From contig NZ_RZMX01000025.1 in the NCBI RefSeq assembly GCF_003992665.1, positions 142,321-206,320 of the forward strand: a stretch of DNA of 64,000 nucleotides, written 5' to 3'. The position numbers were made by a program, and so were the translations under genes. How positions within the stretch are numbered: position 1 is the stretch's first letter; every line of letters starts with the position of its first letter. The stretch is from Pelagibacterium montanilacus. GTDB taxonomy: Bacteria; Pseudomonadota; Alphaproteobacteria; Rhizobiales; Devosiaceae. Below are positions 44,767 through 53,570 of the stretch, piece after piece. The notes under the pieces are model-generated. The model saw only the letters and a list, made by a program, of their open reading frames with translations, was not told where the DNA came from and made no database searches.

Positions 44767-46514
44767 CGCTGTCCTCGCTGCTCTAGTTTGAGGCGTAAGA
44801 GCATATGGTCAAGGCCGACCGGGTCCACGATGTTGAGGAGGGGTATTTCCGATGAGATCGAGAACGATTTCATCTTTGTCTCGGTCAGGTGGGTGGTGCC
44901 CTCACCGGTAGTGATCGGCGTCAGTGATGAGCGACCGTACAGGATGTACTGTTTTGTGACGAGATCGTCCAAGACGGATTTCCGTCGCCCCTGCTCCAAA
45001 CCTCGTTCCATCTCCTCGTTCCACCTCACACGCTCCGCCTCGCGATGACTTTCGCTGGGCCGCAGTTCGACCAAGCGTTCAATGCCCTCCATCGCATCCT
45101 GAAGTGCGGTCTTGCGTGCGAGAAGTTCAGAAATGCCCGAGCCGATCGCTTCGCCTTCTGCGAAGTAGCGCTCAAGGTACTTCTTCAGCTTACCGCCATA
45201 GCTCAGAAGGAGGGGATCGTAGATCAGATCGAGGACGTCATTCGCGATTTCCGGAGATCCACCGCGGAGTACCGCTAGCGGTATGGCAACCGCGGTCAGC
45301 GGATCGATGAAGAACCATCCGACTGCCTTGCGGCAGAGGAAAAGTTGGTCCGAGGGGGCCGGCGGAAGAGACGCCGTAGGGATCGAGAATGGAGGATCAT
45401 CGATCCCAATGCCGCAGATTTGGCTAGCCACGCAACTACGAGTGTGCGTACCCCCGTTGAGCAGCCAGTACACAACCGCTTTACCCAGCCCGTCAGCGTC
45501 TGCTAGCTTCAGCGCATGGTAAGTGCTCTGGAACGCGTCGAACGTAATCCGGCCCTTTGAACGATCGAACATCTCACCAAGTAGGCGCACTACATCCTCA
45601 GCGCGCCCGGCGGCTACGAGCTGGTATGTAGCATGGTCAATGTGCGAGATCGTGCCAGTGTTATCTGGGTCAACGTCGGCAAGGGCATCGAGGCACAGGT
45701 CTATGGCGTCCTCTGTGAGGCCCTCTTGGTGAAGCCACAGAAGGTTCGCTGCCATGTGAATCGCGAAAGGACGCCGCGTCTGAAGGGCCCGTTCGAGTTC
45801 TTCGTCGAAACCGGCTGGGGCGGATGCTTTTCGCTGTGCAGCAGCGCGGTAGCCAGATTCGAGAGACCGGAGCGCGGTGTCTTCATCTTCGCTGGCCGCT
45901 CCTTGGAGCAGCGTGTCGAGGACCTCACTGTAGCGTTCACCCAACTCTATGGCACCCAAAGCCGAGATGGCTGCAAGCTTCGGCTCCCGTTCGTCAGCTC
46001 GCGCGAACATGAGGGCTTGCTCAGCATCAGCGTTCATTCGAAGAACGGTGAACAGTTGACGCAGAGCGAGTTTTTCGCCTGTACGTGCAGCTTCGTAGAC
46101 CTTCGAAGGCCTTGTTGGATCCTTCTTCGTCCATTCCCCAAAAGCTTCACTAGGGGCACCGGCAGCCAGATCGCTGCCGCCTTTATCGACCAAGCGCAAG
46201 ACGAACGCGAGCAGGACGCCCTGATCTACGTTTAGAAGGGGTATGAGATCGCACAGAACGTGCTGGACGAGAAAGAAGTGTGGCCCCTCCAGCTCCGCCA
46301 GCGCTTCTTTGATATGGAGGTCAATCGATGGCGCGTCAGTGGCGTTCATTATGGTCGCCAACGCCTCGACCAGCGCAGAATGGTTATCATTCAGACGCCG
46401 ATACCCCCGATCTGCAACGGTACGAACCAAGCCGCGCGTCCGAAGCTGCGTAGCCAATTCCATCTCGTCTATCGGTGTCCCTTCGGTCGCCATCGATCTA
46501 CCCATTGAATCCAT
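44763..46514 (-). CDS. Unknown 583-residue alpha-helical repeat protein, partner of the next gene
   Basis: No family recognised. The sequence is nearly all helix-forming with HEAT/ARM-like periodic Leu/Ala patterns (about 45-380), for example FTVLRMNADAEQALMFARAD and LDTLLQGAASEDEDTALRSL, and a charged C-terminus. No signal peptide or membrane helix. The start is taken at the ATG at 46514; ATGs at 46505 and 46493 are also possible and none has a strong binding site. First gene of a two-gene unit with the nuclease-like protein. Such scaffold-plus-nuclease pairs are common in defence islands, but the function here is unknown. Confidence 0.72.
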   Translation of the reverse strand: MDSMGRSMATEGTPIDEMELATQLRTRGLVRTVADRGYRRLNDNHSALVEALATIMNATDAPSIDLHIKEALAELEGPHFFLVQHVLCDLIPLLNVDQGVLLAFVLRLVDKGGSDLAAGAPSEAFGEWTKKDPTRPSKVYEAARTGEKLALRQLFTVLRMNADAEQALMFARADEREPKLAAISALGAIELGERYSEVLDTLLQGAASEDEDTALRSLESGYRAAAQRKASAPAGFDEELERALQTRRPFAIHMAANLLWLHQEGLTEDAIDLCLDALADVDPDNTGTISHIDHATYQLVAAGRAEDVVRLLGEMFDRSKGRITFDAFQSTYHALKLADADGLGKAVVYWLLNGGTHTRSCVASQICGIGIDDPPFSIPTASLPPAPSDQLFLCRKAVGWFFIDPLTAVAIPLAVLRGGSPEIANDVLDLIYDPLLLSYGGKLKKYLERYFAEGEAIGSGISELLARKTALQDAMEGIERLVELRPSESHREAERVRWNEEMERGLEQGRRKSVLDDLVTKQYILYGRSSLTPITTGEGTTHLTETKMKSFSISSEIPLLNIVDPVGLDHMLLRLKLEQRGQR

Positions 46515-46689
46515 TGTTCCCGAAAGAGTTTACAAGATTCGCAGAGTCGATGAAGTTGGTGCGCGCGCCTGAAGTCTATTTCGCCGCCTCAGTCAGCGAG
46601 GCTGTTGGACATATCCGCTTCCGGATGACGACATGGAAGGACCGCGATGAAAACTAAAATCGCGACGTTCTGCAGTCTCGCTGACGATG

Positions 46690-46892
46690 GCCGTGTGGCG
46701 GAAATAGGAGTTCATTGTTGTCGAGGTGCTGCGGGCACCTGAATGGCCGATTTCCTTATGCCGCCGCCCAAAAGCAGTCAGGCAGGAAACCACCCCCATG
46801 TCGGACATCCGGGATTTCGTCACCGCAGCAACGGCGCAATCGGGGCCGTCTGTGGTCTGACGGTTCAGGATGTAATCGGCGATGGCCGCCAT
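46690..46892 (-). pseudogene. Possible remnant of a tyrosine recombinase C-terminus
   Basis: About 65 codons read AIADYILNRQTTDGPDC, then KEIGHSGARSTSTTMNSY. The order and wording recall the end of transposon-type tyrosine recombinases (...KEIGDLLGH..ARSTxxY), with the middle, including the HxxR box, deleted. This is a weak resemblance by eye. The rest of the 497-base space between 46,514 and 47,012 shows no gene. Confidence 0.3.
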
Positions 46893-47011
46893 TTCTGATA
46901 CGTTAACCCGCTTTGACCCCTTGCCCCATAACTCAGATCCTGAGATGCATTTGCCGAAGCGCTTCTGCAGGAGGAGCAGGTTTTGGAAGTTCCCGGCATG
47001 CCAACACCAAA

Positions 47012-48328
47012 ATGAGCCAAGCGGACGACCTCTTTCGCGATCGGGTCAGGGAGCGCGATCTCGACAACTTTCTGGTTGAGGAGCTCTCCGCGTCCCCGGC
47101 CTTTCTTACATGGATGGTGTCGAAGGTTGGGAACTCCTTCTCAGCGCCGATGAACCAGAATGTGCTGCTGCAGAAATCGCCGCCACGCGAGAAGGATCGT
47201 CGCCAGACCGACGTGCGGATCGGCTGGTTTGACGATGATCAGAAGCTCATTGCCTGCGTCCTGATCGAAAGCAAGGTCACGGCCAATTTCCAGGCCGGGC
47301 AAGCGCAGGCCTATGCTGCGGAACTGGCGGCTTTGCGCGAGCGCCTCGGGAGAAAAGCGGCCAGTGCGCTCCTCGTCGCGCCGGTCGCCAGGCTGGCAAC
47401 CCTCACACACGATGGTTCTTTCGACGGCGAGGTGGCGATCGAGCACATCATTGACTTCCTCGATGAGCGCGTCGGCAGGTCTGAAAACGCAGAGATTTCG
47501 CTCCGCCTGAAAGCACGGATCCAGCTCCTCGAAGCGCTGTGCGGGAAACGTGCGTCGACGGCGTGGATCGGAACCACGATCCCTGAGAAGCGGGATTTTG
47601 CCGAAGCCTACGCTGCGCTCGCGTCCGAGATATTGCCGGAGCTAACTGTTCGGCCCTCATCCGACGGCCCCAAGGCAATCACCCGTATTTTTGAGGGGCT
47701 CGTGATTGACGGGCTGCCGTCGCCGACCTTGCGACACGAGTTCGGCGCCGGAACCGGCTGGAAGTACGCGAACGTCTTGTTCCGCGGAATCGAAGACCGT
47801 CTGCCAAGGTTGCGATCGAGTGGTCTGTTCGAGGGCACTCCTTATTTGGTAGAGGAGGCCGGGAAGTCGGTCGCTATAAGGGTCCGGACCCCTGCCATTG
47901 ATCCGATGCGGCCGTTCCTTGATGAGCGTGAGGCGGTCGAGCGGGGTTTGCTGGTCATACGCGACCTCATCGAGTGGCTCCGCTCGAAATCAACGGAGCT
48001 TGCTGACCTATTGGAAATCGAGACGACCACGATCACCCCCGCGCCAAGTCTCCCCAGCGAAACGGCATTCGCCGCGGAGTTGATGGACACATACCGGCAA
48101 TGTGAGCGCCTGGGATACAAGCCGACCGGCATGCTGCAGATGATGCAAGAGCACGGCGCCATTAACACAGCCCGTCGGCTGCTCGTCTCTCCGCCCTCCG
48201 ATGGCTTCAACCGGCTCGCGCTTATGGGAAGGCTTGATCTCGCCATCGAGTCGATAGTGCAGCGGGATCCATGGAGGCAATTGTTCACCAAGGAAGAACT
48301 GCGTCGCGCCAAAAATCGGCTGAAGTGA
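47012..48328 (+). CDS. PD-(D/E)XK nuclease superfamily protein
   Basis: 438 residues. N-terminal nuclease core: DNFLVEELSASPAFLTWM, then QTDVRIGW (Asp 67) and VLIESKVT (Glu 86, Lys 88) with GQAQAY after it, a complete D-x18-ExK set. The C-terminus has the helical segment GMLQMMQEHGAINTARRLL and GRLDLAIESIVQRDPW, then LFTKEELRRAKNRL; this tail occurs on many uncharacterised accessory proteins. Start at the ATG at 47012; the open frame upstream is unlike the family. It stands alone, divergent from the flanking minus-strand modules. Probably DNA defence, substrate unknown. The 298 bases after it hold no gene. Confidence 0.8.
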   Translation: MSQADDLFRDRVRERDLDNFLVEELSASPAFLTWMVSKVGNSFSAPMNQNVLLQKSPPREKDRRQTDVRIGWFDDDQKLIACVLIESKVTANFQAGQAQAYAAELAALRERLGRKAASALLVAPVARLATLTHDGSFDGEVAIEHIIDFLDERVGRSENAEISLRLKARIQLLEALCGKRASTAWIGTTIPEKRDFAEAYAALASEILPELTVRPSSDGPKAITRIFEGLVIDGLPSPTLRHEFGAGTGWKYANVLFRGIEDRLPRLRSSGLFEGTPYLVEEAGKSVAIRVRTPAIDPMRPFLDEREAVERGLLVIRDLIEWLRSKSTELADLLEIETTTITPAPSLPSETAFAAELMDTYRQCERLGYKPTGMLQMMQEHGAINTARRLLVSPPSDGFNRLALMGRLDLAIESIVQRDPWRQLFTKEELRRAKNRLK

Positions 48329-48626
48329 GAATACGCCCCCGACAACATCTAAGTTATAGCATTCAATCGAGTTCTTGTTGAGCTTGCTCCAGCGCATATG
48401 GGGCCGATTCCGAAATTACCGCTTCTGGCTAGATGGCGAACCAGGTTGACATCGCCAGTTAAAAGATAACGGTTTCGACCCGTGACCAGACTGCTAGTTG
48501 CGCGACGGTCGGGGTCCTCGATAGATCGAACGAGCCCTTAGAGCGATTTTCCGCCCCTCGGGCGAGATCGCGAACTCCGCAAGGACATTCCCGGCTGAGT
48601 AGAAGCCAATTGTCTACTTCGACATG

Positions 48627-50981
48627 TCAGGGGTGGTTCAAACCAAGATTGTTGTGAATATTCGACAAAAGTTCGACATCGTTTCTGTTCAGCCCTTTCT
48701 CCTTCGTCCCCTCATGCGCCCAATTATTCCGTAACGTACTGAAGAGCGAGATCCATTTTAACTTGTCCGTCTTGCTGTTGAATCCATGCCCCACATCCAT
48801 CGAGAAGTGCTGTTCAAACGATTCCGCATTGGGGTTGTTGTCTGGCTTTCTCGTCCAGTACTTCTCGATAATTGTCTTGTAGTCTTTGATGAAAAACTGA
48901 TCCGTCCAAGGGATCTCCTGACGTCCCAGTCCCTCCTTGTAGTTCTTCTCCATCTGCTCTTTAGCGCGCGTATCGCATTCACGCTGGATCGCGCCAATCT
49001 CGATATCCCAGTTCTCACCGAACAGCGCCTTCAATTGGTCAATGATGAAACGCTTCATGTGTCGTTCGATCTGAGTGCCAAGTTCTCTTCCCTCATTCTG
49101 GAGAGCCTTGTCCTGCCGCTCCTTCCAGTCCTGGAGCTCAGGCGGATTGTAATCAGCAAACTCACCATGGATGTATCCCTGGAAGAACCTCAGCCATGTG
49201 GTTTCCGCGCCACTGCCCAATTTCCCCGTCAGAATCTCCGCGTCTTCCGGCGTCATCGATTTCAACGTCTTGAAAAGTACAAGGAGGTACTTTTCAATGG
49301 CTTGCATCCGCTGATCGGTGTTCGACTTTATTGAAAACGAGCCTTGAGAGGCTTCGAACGCGTGGAGATCGCCAATAAGAGATATGAACGCAAAGCTACC
49401 CCTGTTCGAAAGAACATAGGTATTTAGCACCTCCTGATCCTTCCCAAAGGACTCTTCCGCGAGTTCGTAGCAGGCGTTGATGAAGCTGACAGCGCGGTCG
49501 CGCGCTTTCTTCATCTCGTCCCCATGCTCTACATTTTTGGTATCATACAATGATGAAGCGGTGGTTCCTTCCACGAACTTGTTGCCCCTAGCTTCCGGCA
49601 GCAACTTACACTTGAGCAAGGCGTCCGCGAACGGCTTTGCCTGGAGCGCAGCCCGGTCTTCACCGAGAGAAATCTTGTTGTAAAGCGGACCTGACGGATC
49701 GCCGCCCAATGCGCGGATCACAGAAGAGCGAAGCGCCTTAAGCCGGGAATCCAGACGACTGGCATTCCAGTACAGATCTTCCTCCAAGGTGATCCTAAGG
49801 GTAGGGCTTACCGCCTTCTGATTTTCGTTGATCTGCATGAAGAGTTCGAGCTGATCGCCTGGATCGAGGTTCTTGAAGGCCACGACCGGGATCGTGTTGC
49901 TTGCCTTGAATTTTGAGTTTGCGTACCCATAGACGCGGTGCTGGCCGTCGATGATATAGGCGATCGCGAACGCGTTCGGAATCTTAAGCACGCCTGTCCG
50001 GGACGCTGAATGCTTCGATCGCGACTGACCTTGGAATTCGAGCTTCGCGTCGCGCTCGTTGAAGTTCAGAATGGCCGAATTGGGAAAGTACCCTCCGCCG
50101 TCTATGAACTTGGTGATCCCCTTGAGCCGCGACGGCATAAGGAGACGTTGATAGGTTGGCATCTCCGCTTCATTCGCCCGGGTGCGGTGGAGGACGAACC
50201 CGATCTTCAACAGCGTTTGTGGCTCCAGCGAGAACATGTAATATGTCTTGTTACCCATCGTGCCTTCGATAGCTGGGACTTCGATCTTCTCCTTGTTGAT
50301 GGCTTGACCCTTCATTATCAGTCCCAGGAACTGATAATGAGCGGCATCCCGATAAGTTTTAAGGAGACTTTCGAGGTATTCGAACGTGTTGTCGTTGTAA
50401 TAAAATCCACCAGATTCAACGAGCCTCTGTATATCGGCAGAATCCCGGCTTAGCCGAATATTTCTCGTCGCGAATATGTATTTTATCCTGCGGCCCGGGC
50501 CGAATGTCTGATCAACTGCCTTTCGATATCCATCGAGACGTAATCGAAGTGCCTCAAATTCGGTCTTATATGAAGGCGCTCTCGCCGACACTTCGCTGGA
50601 TTTACATTCGACGAGCAACACGGTGTCGTTGTCGATCGCGACAATGTCGATCTGCTTCTTGTCCGACGACTCCTGACCGAAGGGCAGGCAGAAATTCTCG
50701 TCGATATTAAGCGTACGATAACCAAGACGATAAAGCTGGCACCAAACATCATCCTCGAACTGAACATGGTGGCTCTTCGGTTTGCGGAGCCGCGTCTTGG
50801 TCTTGAGAGGCGCGCCATATTCTTCCCAGCCCTCCTCGAGCAAACCTTCGACCAGGTTGTGTTCGACATTGCGAGAATGGAACTTGGAAGATTTGGCAAC
50901 ATAGATCTTGCCGAGCTGCGACTTATCACTACTGATTTTGTTACGAAGCGCGACCGCCTCGGCAGGATCGATAAATGACAC
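48627..50981 (-). CDS. DGQHR-domain (DndB-like) protein with PD-(D/E)XK-like and HEPN-like parts
   Basis: 784 residues. Part 1 (about 70-180) has KKQIDIVAIDNDTVLLVECK: Asp 112 and E125-C-K127, a PD-(D/E)XK-like nuclease pattern. Part 2 (about 250-420) holds the signature AYIIDGQHRVYGYA (345-349) and LFMQINENQKAVSP, as in DndB and other DGQHR proteins. Part 3 is helical and ends with STLRNNWAHEG, an RxxxxH motif (751-756) like that of HEPN RNases or Swt1-type domains. GTG start with GGGGGG upstream. 41 bases after a Dam-type methylase on the same strand, so one operon. No other Dnd genes are near. Confidence 0.85.
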   Translation of the reverse strand: MSFIDPAEAVALRNKISSDKSQLGKIYVAKSSKFHSRNVEHNLVEGLLEEGWEEYGAPLKTKTRLRKPKSHHVQFEDDVWCQLYRLGYRTLNIDENFCLPFGQESSDKKQIDIVAIDNDTVLLVECKSSEVSARAPSYKTEFEALRLRLDGYRKAVDQTFGPGRRIKYIFATRNIRLSRDSADIQRLVESGGFYYNDNTFEYLESLLKTYRDAAHYQFLGLIMKGQAINKEKIEVPAIEGTMGNKTYYMFSLEPQTLLKIGFVLHRTRANEAEMPTYQRLLMPSRLKGITKFIDGGGYFPNSAILNFNERDAKLEFQGQSRSKHSASRTGVLKIPNAFAIAYIIDGQHRVYGYANSKFKASNTIPVVAFKNLDPGDQLELFMQINENQKAVSPTLRITLEEDLYWNASRLDSRLKALRSSVIRALGGDPSGPLYNKISLGEDRAALQAKPFADALLKCKLLPEARGNKFVEGTTASSLYDTKNVEHGDEMKKARDRAVSFINACYELAEESFGKDQEVLNTYVLSNRGSFAFISLIGDLHAFEASQGSFSIKSNTDQRMQAIEKYLLVLFKTLKSMTPEDAEILTGKLGSGAETTWLRFFQGYIHGEFADYNPPELQDWKERQDKALQNEGRELGTQIERHMKRFIIDQLKALFGENWDIEIGAIQRECDTRAKEQMEKNYKEGLGRQEIPWTDQFFIKDYKTIIEKYWTRKPDNNPNAESFEQHFSMDVGHGFNSKTDKLKWISLFSTLRNNWAHEGTKEKGLNRNDVELLSNIHNNLGLNHP

Positions 50982-51021
50982 GACACGCCCCCCAAAAAAA
51001 ATCCACCCAGACCTTGAGAAG

Positions 51022-51840
51022 TCAGAAAACGAACAACGCTTCGGTAGTTGCGCGCCTCGAATTCACTGAACCCGATATGACCGACGGACGAGAAACTACT
51101 GTAGGCGCACCAAGTTTACCGTAAAGCTCGTGAATGCTCTCATGGTCTGCGTTTGTCAGGACGACCTGAGCACCCCGCTGTTTTGCGCTACAAACGGCTT
51201 CCATCAGTCTTTTCTGATCATCCCAGGTGAAGATCTTCTGATTATACTTGACGAAGCCATTACAGTTATGAGCTGTCGTATAGGGAGGGTCCAAGAATAC
51301 CAGATCGCCCTCCATCGCCTCGGCAACTGCAGGTTCAAAGTCGCCGGCCCGCAGATCGGCGCGAGACAGCATCTCGCTGGCCTTCTCGAAATCATCGTCG
51401 AGAAGCGTAACCTGAGTCTTTGTTCCCAAGGGAACGTTGAACTGCCCCTTGAGATTCTCGCGGTAGAGGCCATTGAAGCAGGTTCGGTTCAGATAAAGAA
51501 ATTGCGCTGCGCGGAGATGCGGGCTCGAATGCTGCCGACCTCTCTCCTCATAATAGAACTCTTTCGAGTGCCTCTCTTGAAATTCGGCAAGGGTCGATTG
51601 CACCAAGCGCCATTCGTCGCGAATGGATCGGTAGGTAGCGATCAACCGTTCATTGACGTCGGACAAAATCGCGTCTGGTGGTGCTAGATGAAAGAATATC
51701 GCGCCACCGCCCAAGAACGGTTCAATATATCGTCCGGAGAATTTGGGAAGGCCGAAACTCGGATCGTTCAGAAGCCATCGCTTGCCGCCGGCCCACTTGA
51801 TGAATGGCTTCAAACCAATGTTCTCCCGTCTCTGATCCAA
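51022..51840 (-). CDS. Dam-family DNA adenine N6-methyltransferase
   Basis: 272 residues, class D12 (DpnM/Dam) layout: KPFIKWAGGKRWLL and YIEPFLGGGAIFFHL bind SAM, NRTCFNGLYREN follows, and the catalytic motif is VFLDPPYTT. It ends with SRRATTEALFVF, typical of the family. The likely target is GATC or a similar short site; this cannot be proved by eye. TTG start at 51840 with AAAAGG upstream. Distinct from the essential CcrM (a beta-class enzyme). It is first in an operon with the DGQHR protein, which suggests a modification part of a defence system. Confidence 0.93.
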   Translation of the reverse strand: MDQRRENIGLKPFIKWAGGKRWLLNDPSFGLPKFSGRYIEPFLGGGAIFFHLAPPDAILSDVNERLIATYRSIRDEWRLVQSTLAEFQERHSKEFYYEERGRQHSSPHLRAAQFLYLNRTCFNGLYRENLKGQFNVPLGTKTQVTLLDDDFEKASEMLSRADLRAGDFEPAVAEAMEGDLVFLDPPYTTAHNCNGFVKYNQKIFTWDDQKRLMEAVCSAKQRGAQVVLTNADHESIHELYGKLGAPTVVSRPSVISGSVNSRRATTEALFVF

Positions 51841-52063
51841 GCGCCTTTTAATGTCTTAGCTGGCAGGCTCTGCATGTGGCAACCGGTGGAATAGACAATA
51901 TGATCCTTTTAACAAATACTGCCTCACACAGTCAGAAGGGCCTCTTTGAAGCCGCCCCAGCAATTGGCTGAATCTGATTGCAGTTTTCATTTGCGGTTCG
52001 CCTGACGGCAACAATGGGCGCGCATAGCTGACACAATGGCAGGCCCAAAGGTTGAGCAGAGCG

Positions 52064-52615
52064 TCACGAACTCGAGGGCCCGACTATCCGATATATCTGC
52101 ATGCGCGAGCATCCTACTTCCTGGGCGATGGCGGTGGGCGTGAGGCCTTGGTCCCGGAGAGCGAGAACGCGGTCTCGGTCAATGCGGCGCTTGCCGCCCT
52201 TGTACCTGCCGCTCCGCTTCGCGCGCTCAATTCCTTCGCGCTGACGCTCCTTGATGAACCGGCGCTCCATCTGCGCAACCATCCCCAACACGGTGATGAC
52301 CACGTGACCCATCTCTCCACGTGTTGAGATGTGCGGATCGAGGATGGTGACGAATGCACCCTTCTGCTCGACGTCGTATATGAGATTGAGGACATCACGC
52401 GTATCGCGGCCCAACCGATCCAGCCTGGTCACCATCAGCTCGTCGTCAGGGCGCAGGAACTCGATGATGGTCGCCAGTTCAGCTCGGCCGGTTCTTGAAG
52501 CGCCGGACACCTTCTCCGACCGGACGATGTCGCAGCCTTCGGCCTTGAGCCGTGTGGTTTGGACTTCGAGATCCTGATCAATCGTGCTGACGCGGGCGTA
52601 ACCGATACGGGCCAT
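52064..52615 (-). CDS. Serine recombinase (resolvase/invertase family)
   Basis: 183 residues. Catalytic N-terminus with the nucleophile Ser in IGYARVSTIDQDLEVQ, Arg-rich motifs SGASRTGRAEL and VTRLDRLGRDTRD, the E-helix (VLGMVAQMERRFIKERQREGI) and a C-terminal helix-turn-helix (LTPTAIAQEVGCSRMQIYRI). TnpR/Pin type, full length. No transposase is beside it, so it is either a transposon remnant or acts on a local site. The 220 bases to its right-hand neighbour dam hold no gene. Confidence 0.93.
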   Translation of the reverse strand: MARIGYARVSTIDQDLEVQTTRLKAEGCDIVRSEKVSGASRTGRAELATIIEFLRPDDELMVTRLDRLGRDTRDVLNLIYDVEQKGAFVTILDPHISTRGEMGHVVITVLGMVAQMERRFIKERQREGIERAKRSGRYKGGKRRIDRDRVLALRDQGLTPTAIAQEVGCSRMQIYRIVGPSSS

Positions 52616-52958
52616 GTGTAACCTCAGGGTTTAGGCCCAAGGCTAGCCTGTCACAAATAGTCGCCGTCAACCCAGATGTTACGCCCTGCGCCTGGGCGGA
52701 GTTACGTCACCCGAGGGTATACCCCAATGTGACTGCTATTGCTCGGCGACGCTTAGGGCGTCCGCTATGCGCCCTCAAAATACCATTGCGGCAGCGTTTT
52801 CGGTTTCCCGTTAACTGCCATTCCAGTAGCGGTCGATCTCTGTCGTTTTTGGGTGGTTTTCTGGCCGGGACGTTGACGACATCCTTATCAGCGAAGGGCT
52901 TGCTCGATCTTGGCCCAACGGCGACAAGTTCTGGTGCTGAGCCTCTTTCATTGTCGGG
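52616..52958. other. Gene-free stretch upstream of the recombinase, possible crossover site
   Basis: No gene is supported. At 52678-52724 there are two copies of GTTACG 27 bases apart, a GC-rich inverted segment between them, and a 10-bp palindrome GGGTATACCC (52715-52724). Repeats just upstream of a resolvase gene are where res or inversion sites usually lie; this is a guess from position. Confidence 0.3.
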
Positions 52959-53570
52959 TCACTGGCTCTTTCTTTTCAAGAACAGGTCGTTGAACACCCG
53001 GTCGGCACCCCACGCTTGAGCTGACGTAAAAGCTAGCTGGCGCAGCTCATCGCTTTCGAGGGGCTGCTGGCCTGGCTTGTATCCCAGATCGTGGTTGGCC
53101 TCTGACCAGGCGTGCTGAAACAGCGTTTTGATCTGAAGCTCGAAACAGAACGGGACGAGCTTCAGATCAAAGGCGGGATCGATGAGATCCTGCTGAAGCA
53201 TCAAGACATGATGATTGCCGAAATAGCCAAACTCCCACTCGTTTTCTGGAAGCATGTCCTTAGATTCGATGGCGTGGAAATAACGCTGCACTTCGTCCGA
53301 AATCCGGTGGACGTCGTCCTTGTAGAACGTGATGATCCGCGCTCCGATCTGATCCTGAATCTGGTGCAGCGGGTCGTCGTATTTCTGCTTGCCTTCGTTC
53401 GTGAGTGCACTGGCTTTGCCAACAAACCGATCAACAGACTTGGGCCTTGTCGAGATGCGATCGATCCTGGGCTGACCCCAAAAAAGATCTTGAAGAAGTG
53501 CCTCAAGTTTTTCGGCGATCGGGAACAGCGTGGTGTCGTATCGAGCGCGATAGTCGGCTTCGACAGTCAT
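52959..53570 (-). CDS. RelA/SpoT-domain protein (small alarmone synthetase-like)
   Basis: 203 residues, a stand-alone synthetase domain without the HD hydrolase or regulatory parts. Marks in order: RPKSVDRFVGKASAL (ATP side), QIGARIITFYKDDVHRI, GYFGNHHVLML (the GYxxxH region that holds the acceptor nucleotide) and ELQIKTLFQHAWSEANHDLGYK-like block. Such enzymes make (p)ppGpp/(p)ppApp or act as ToxSAS/CapRel toxins. The ATG overlaps the stop of the upstream unknown gene (ATGA) with GAAGGG before it, so the two are coupled, as in toxin-antitoxin or antiphage pairs. Core housekeeping synthesis would be done by a long Rsh elsewhere. Confidence 0.85.
   Translation of the reverse strand: MTVEADYRARYDTTLFPIAEKLEALLQDLFWGQPRIDRISTRPKSVDRFVGKASALTNEGKQKYDDPLHQIQDQIGARIITFYKDDVHRISDEVQRYFHAIESKDMLPENEWEFGYFGNHHVLMLQQDLIDPAFDLKLVPFCFELQIKTLFQHAWSEANHDLGYKPGQQPLESDELRQLAFTSAQAWGADRVFNDLFLKRKSQ

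Noticed and set aside
45045..46235. Plus-strand frames inside the helical-protein gene
   Set aside because: Shadows of the minus-strand gene, which has the better composition and the ATGA-coupled partner.
52729..53019. 96-codon plus-strand frame upstream of the recombinase
   Set aside because: Low-complexity, overlaps the RelA/SpoT gene end, no ribosome binding site.
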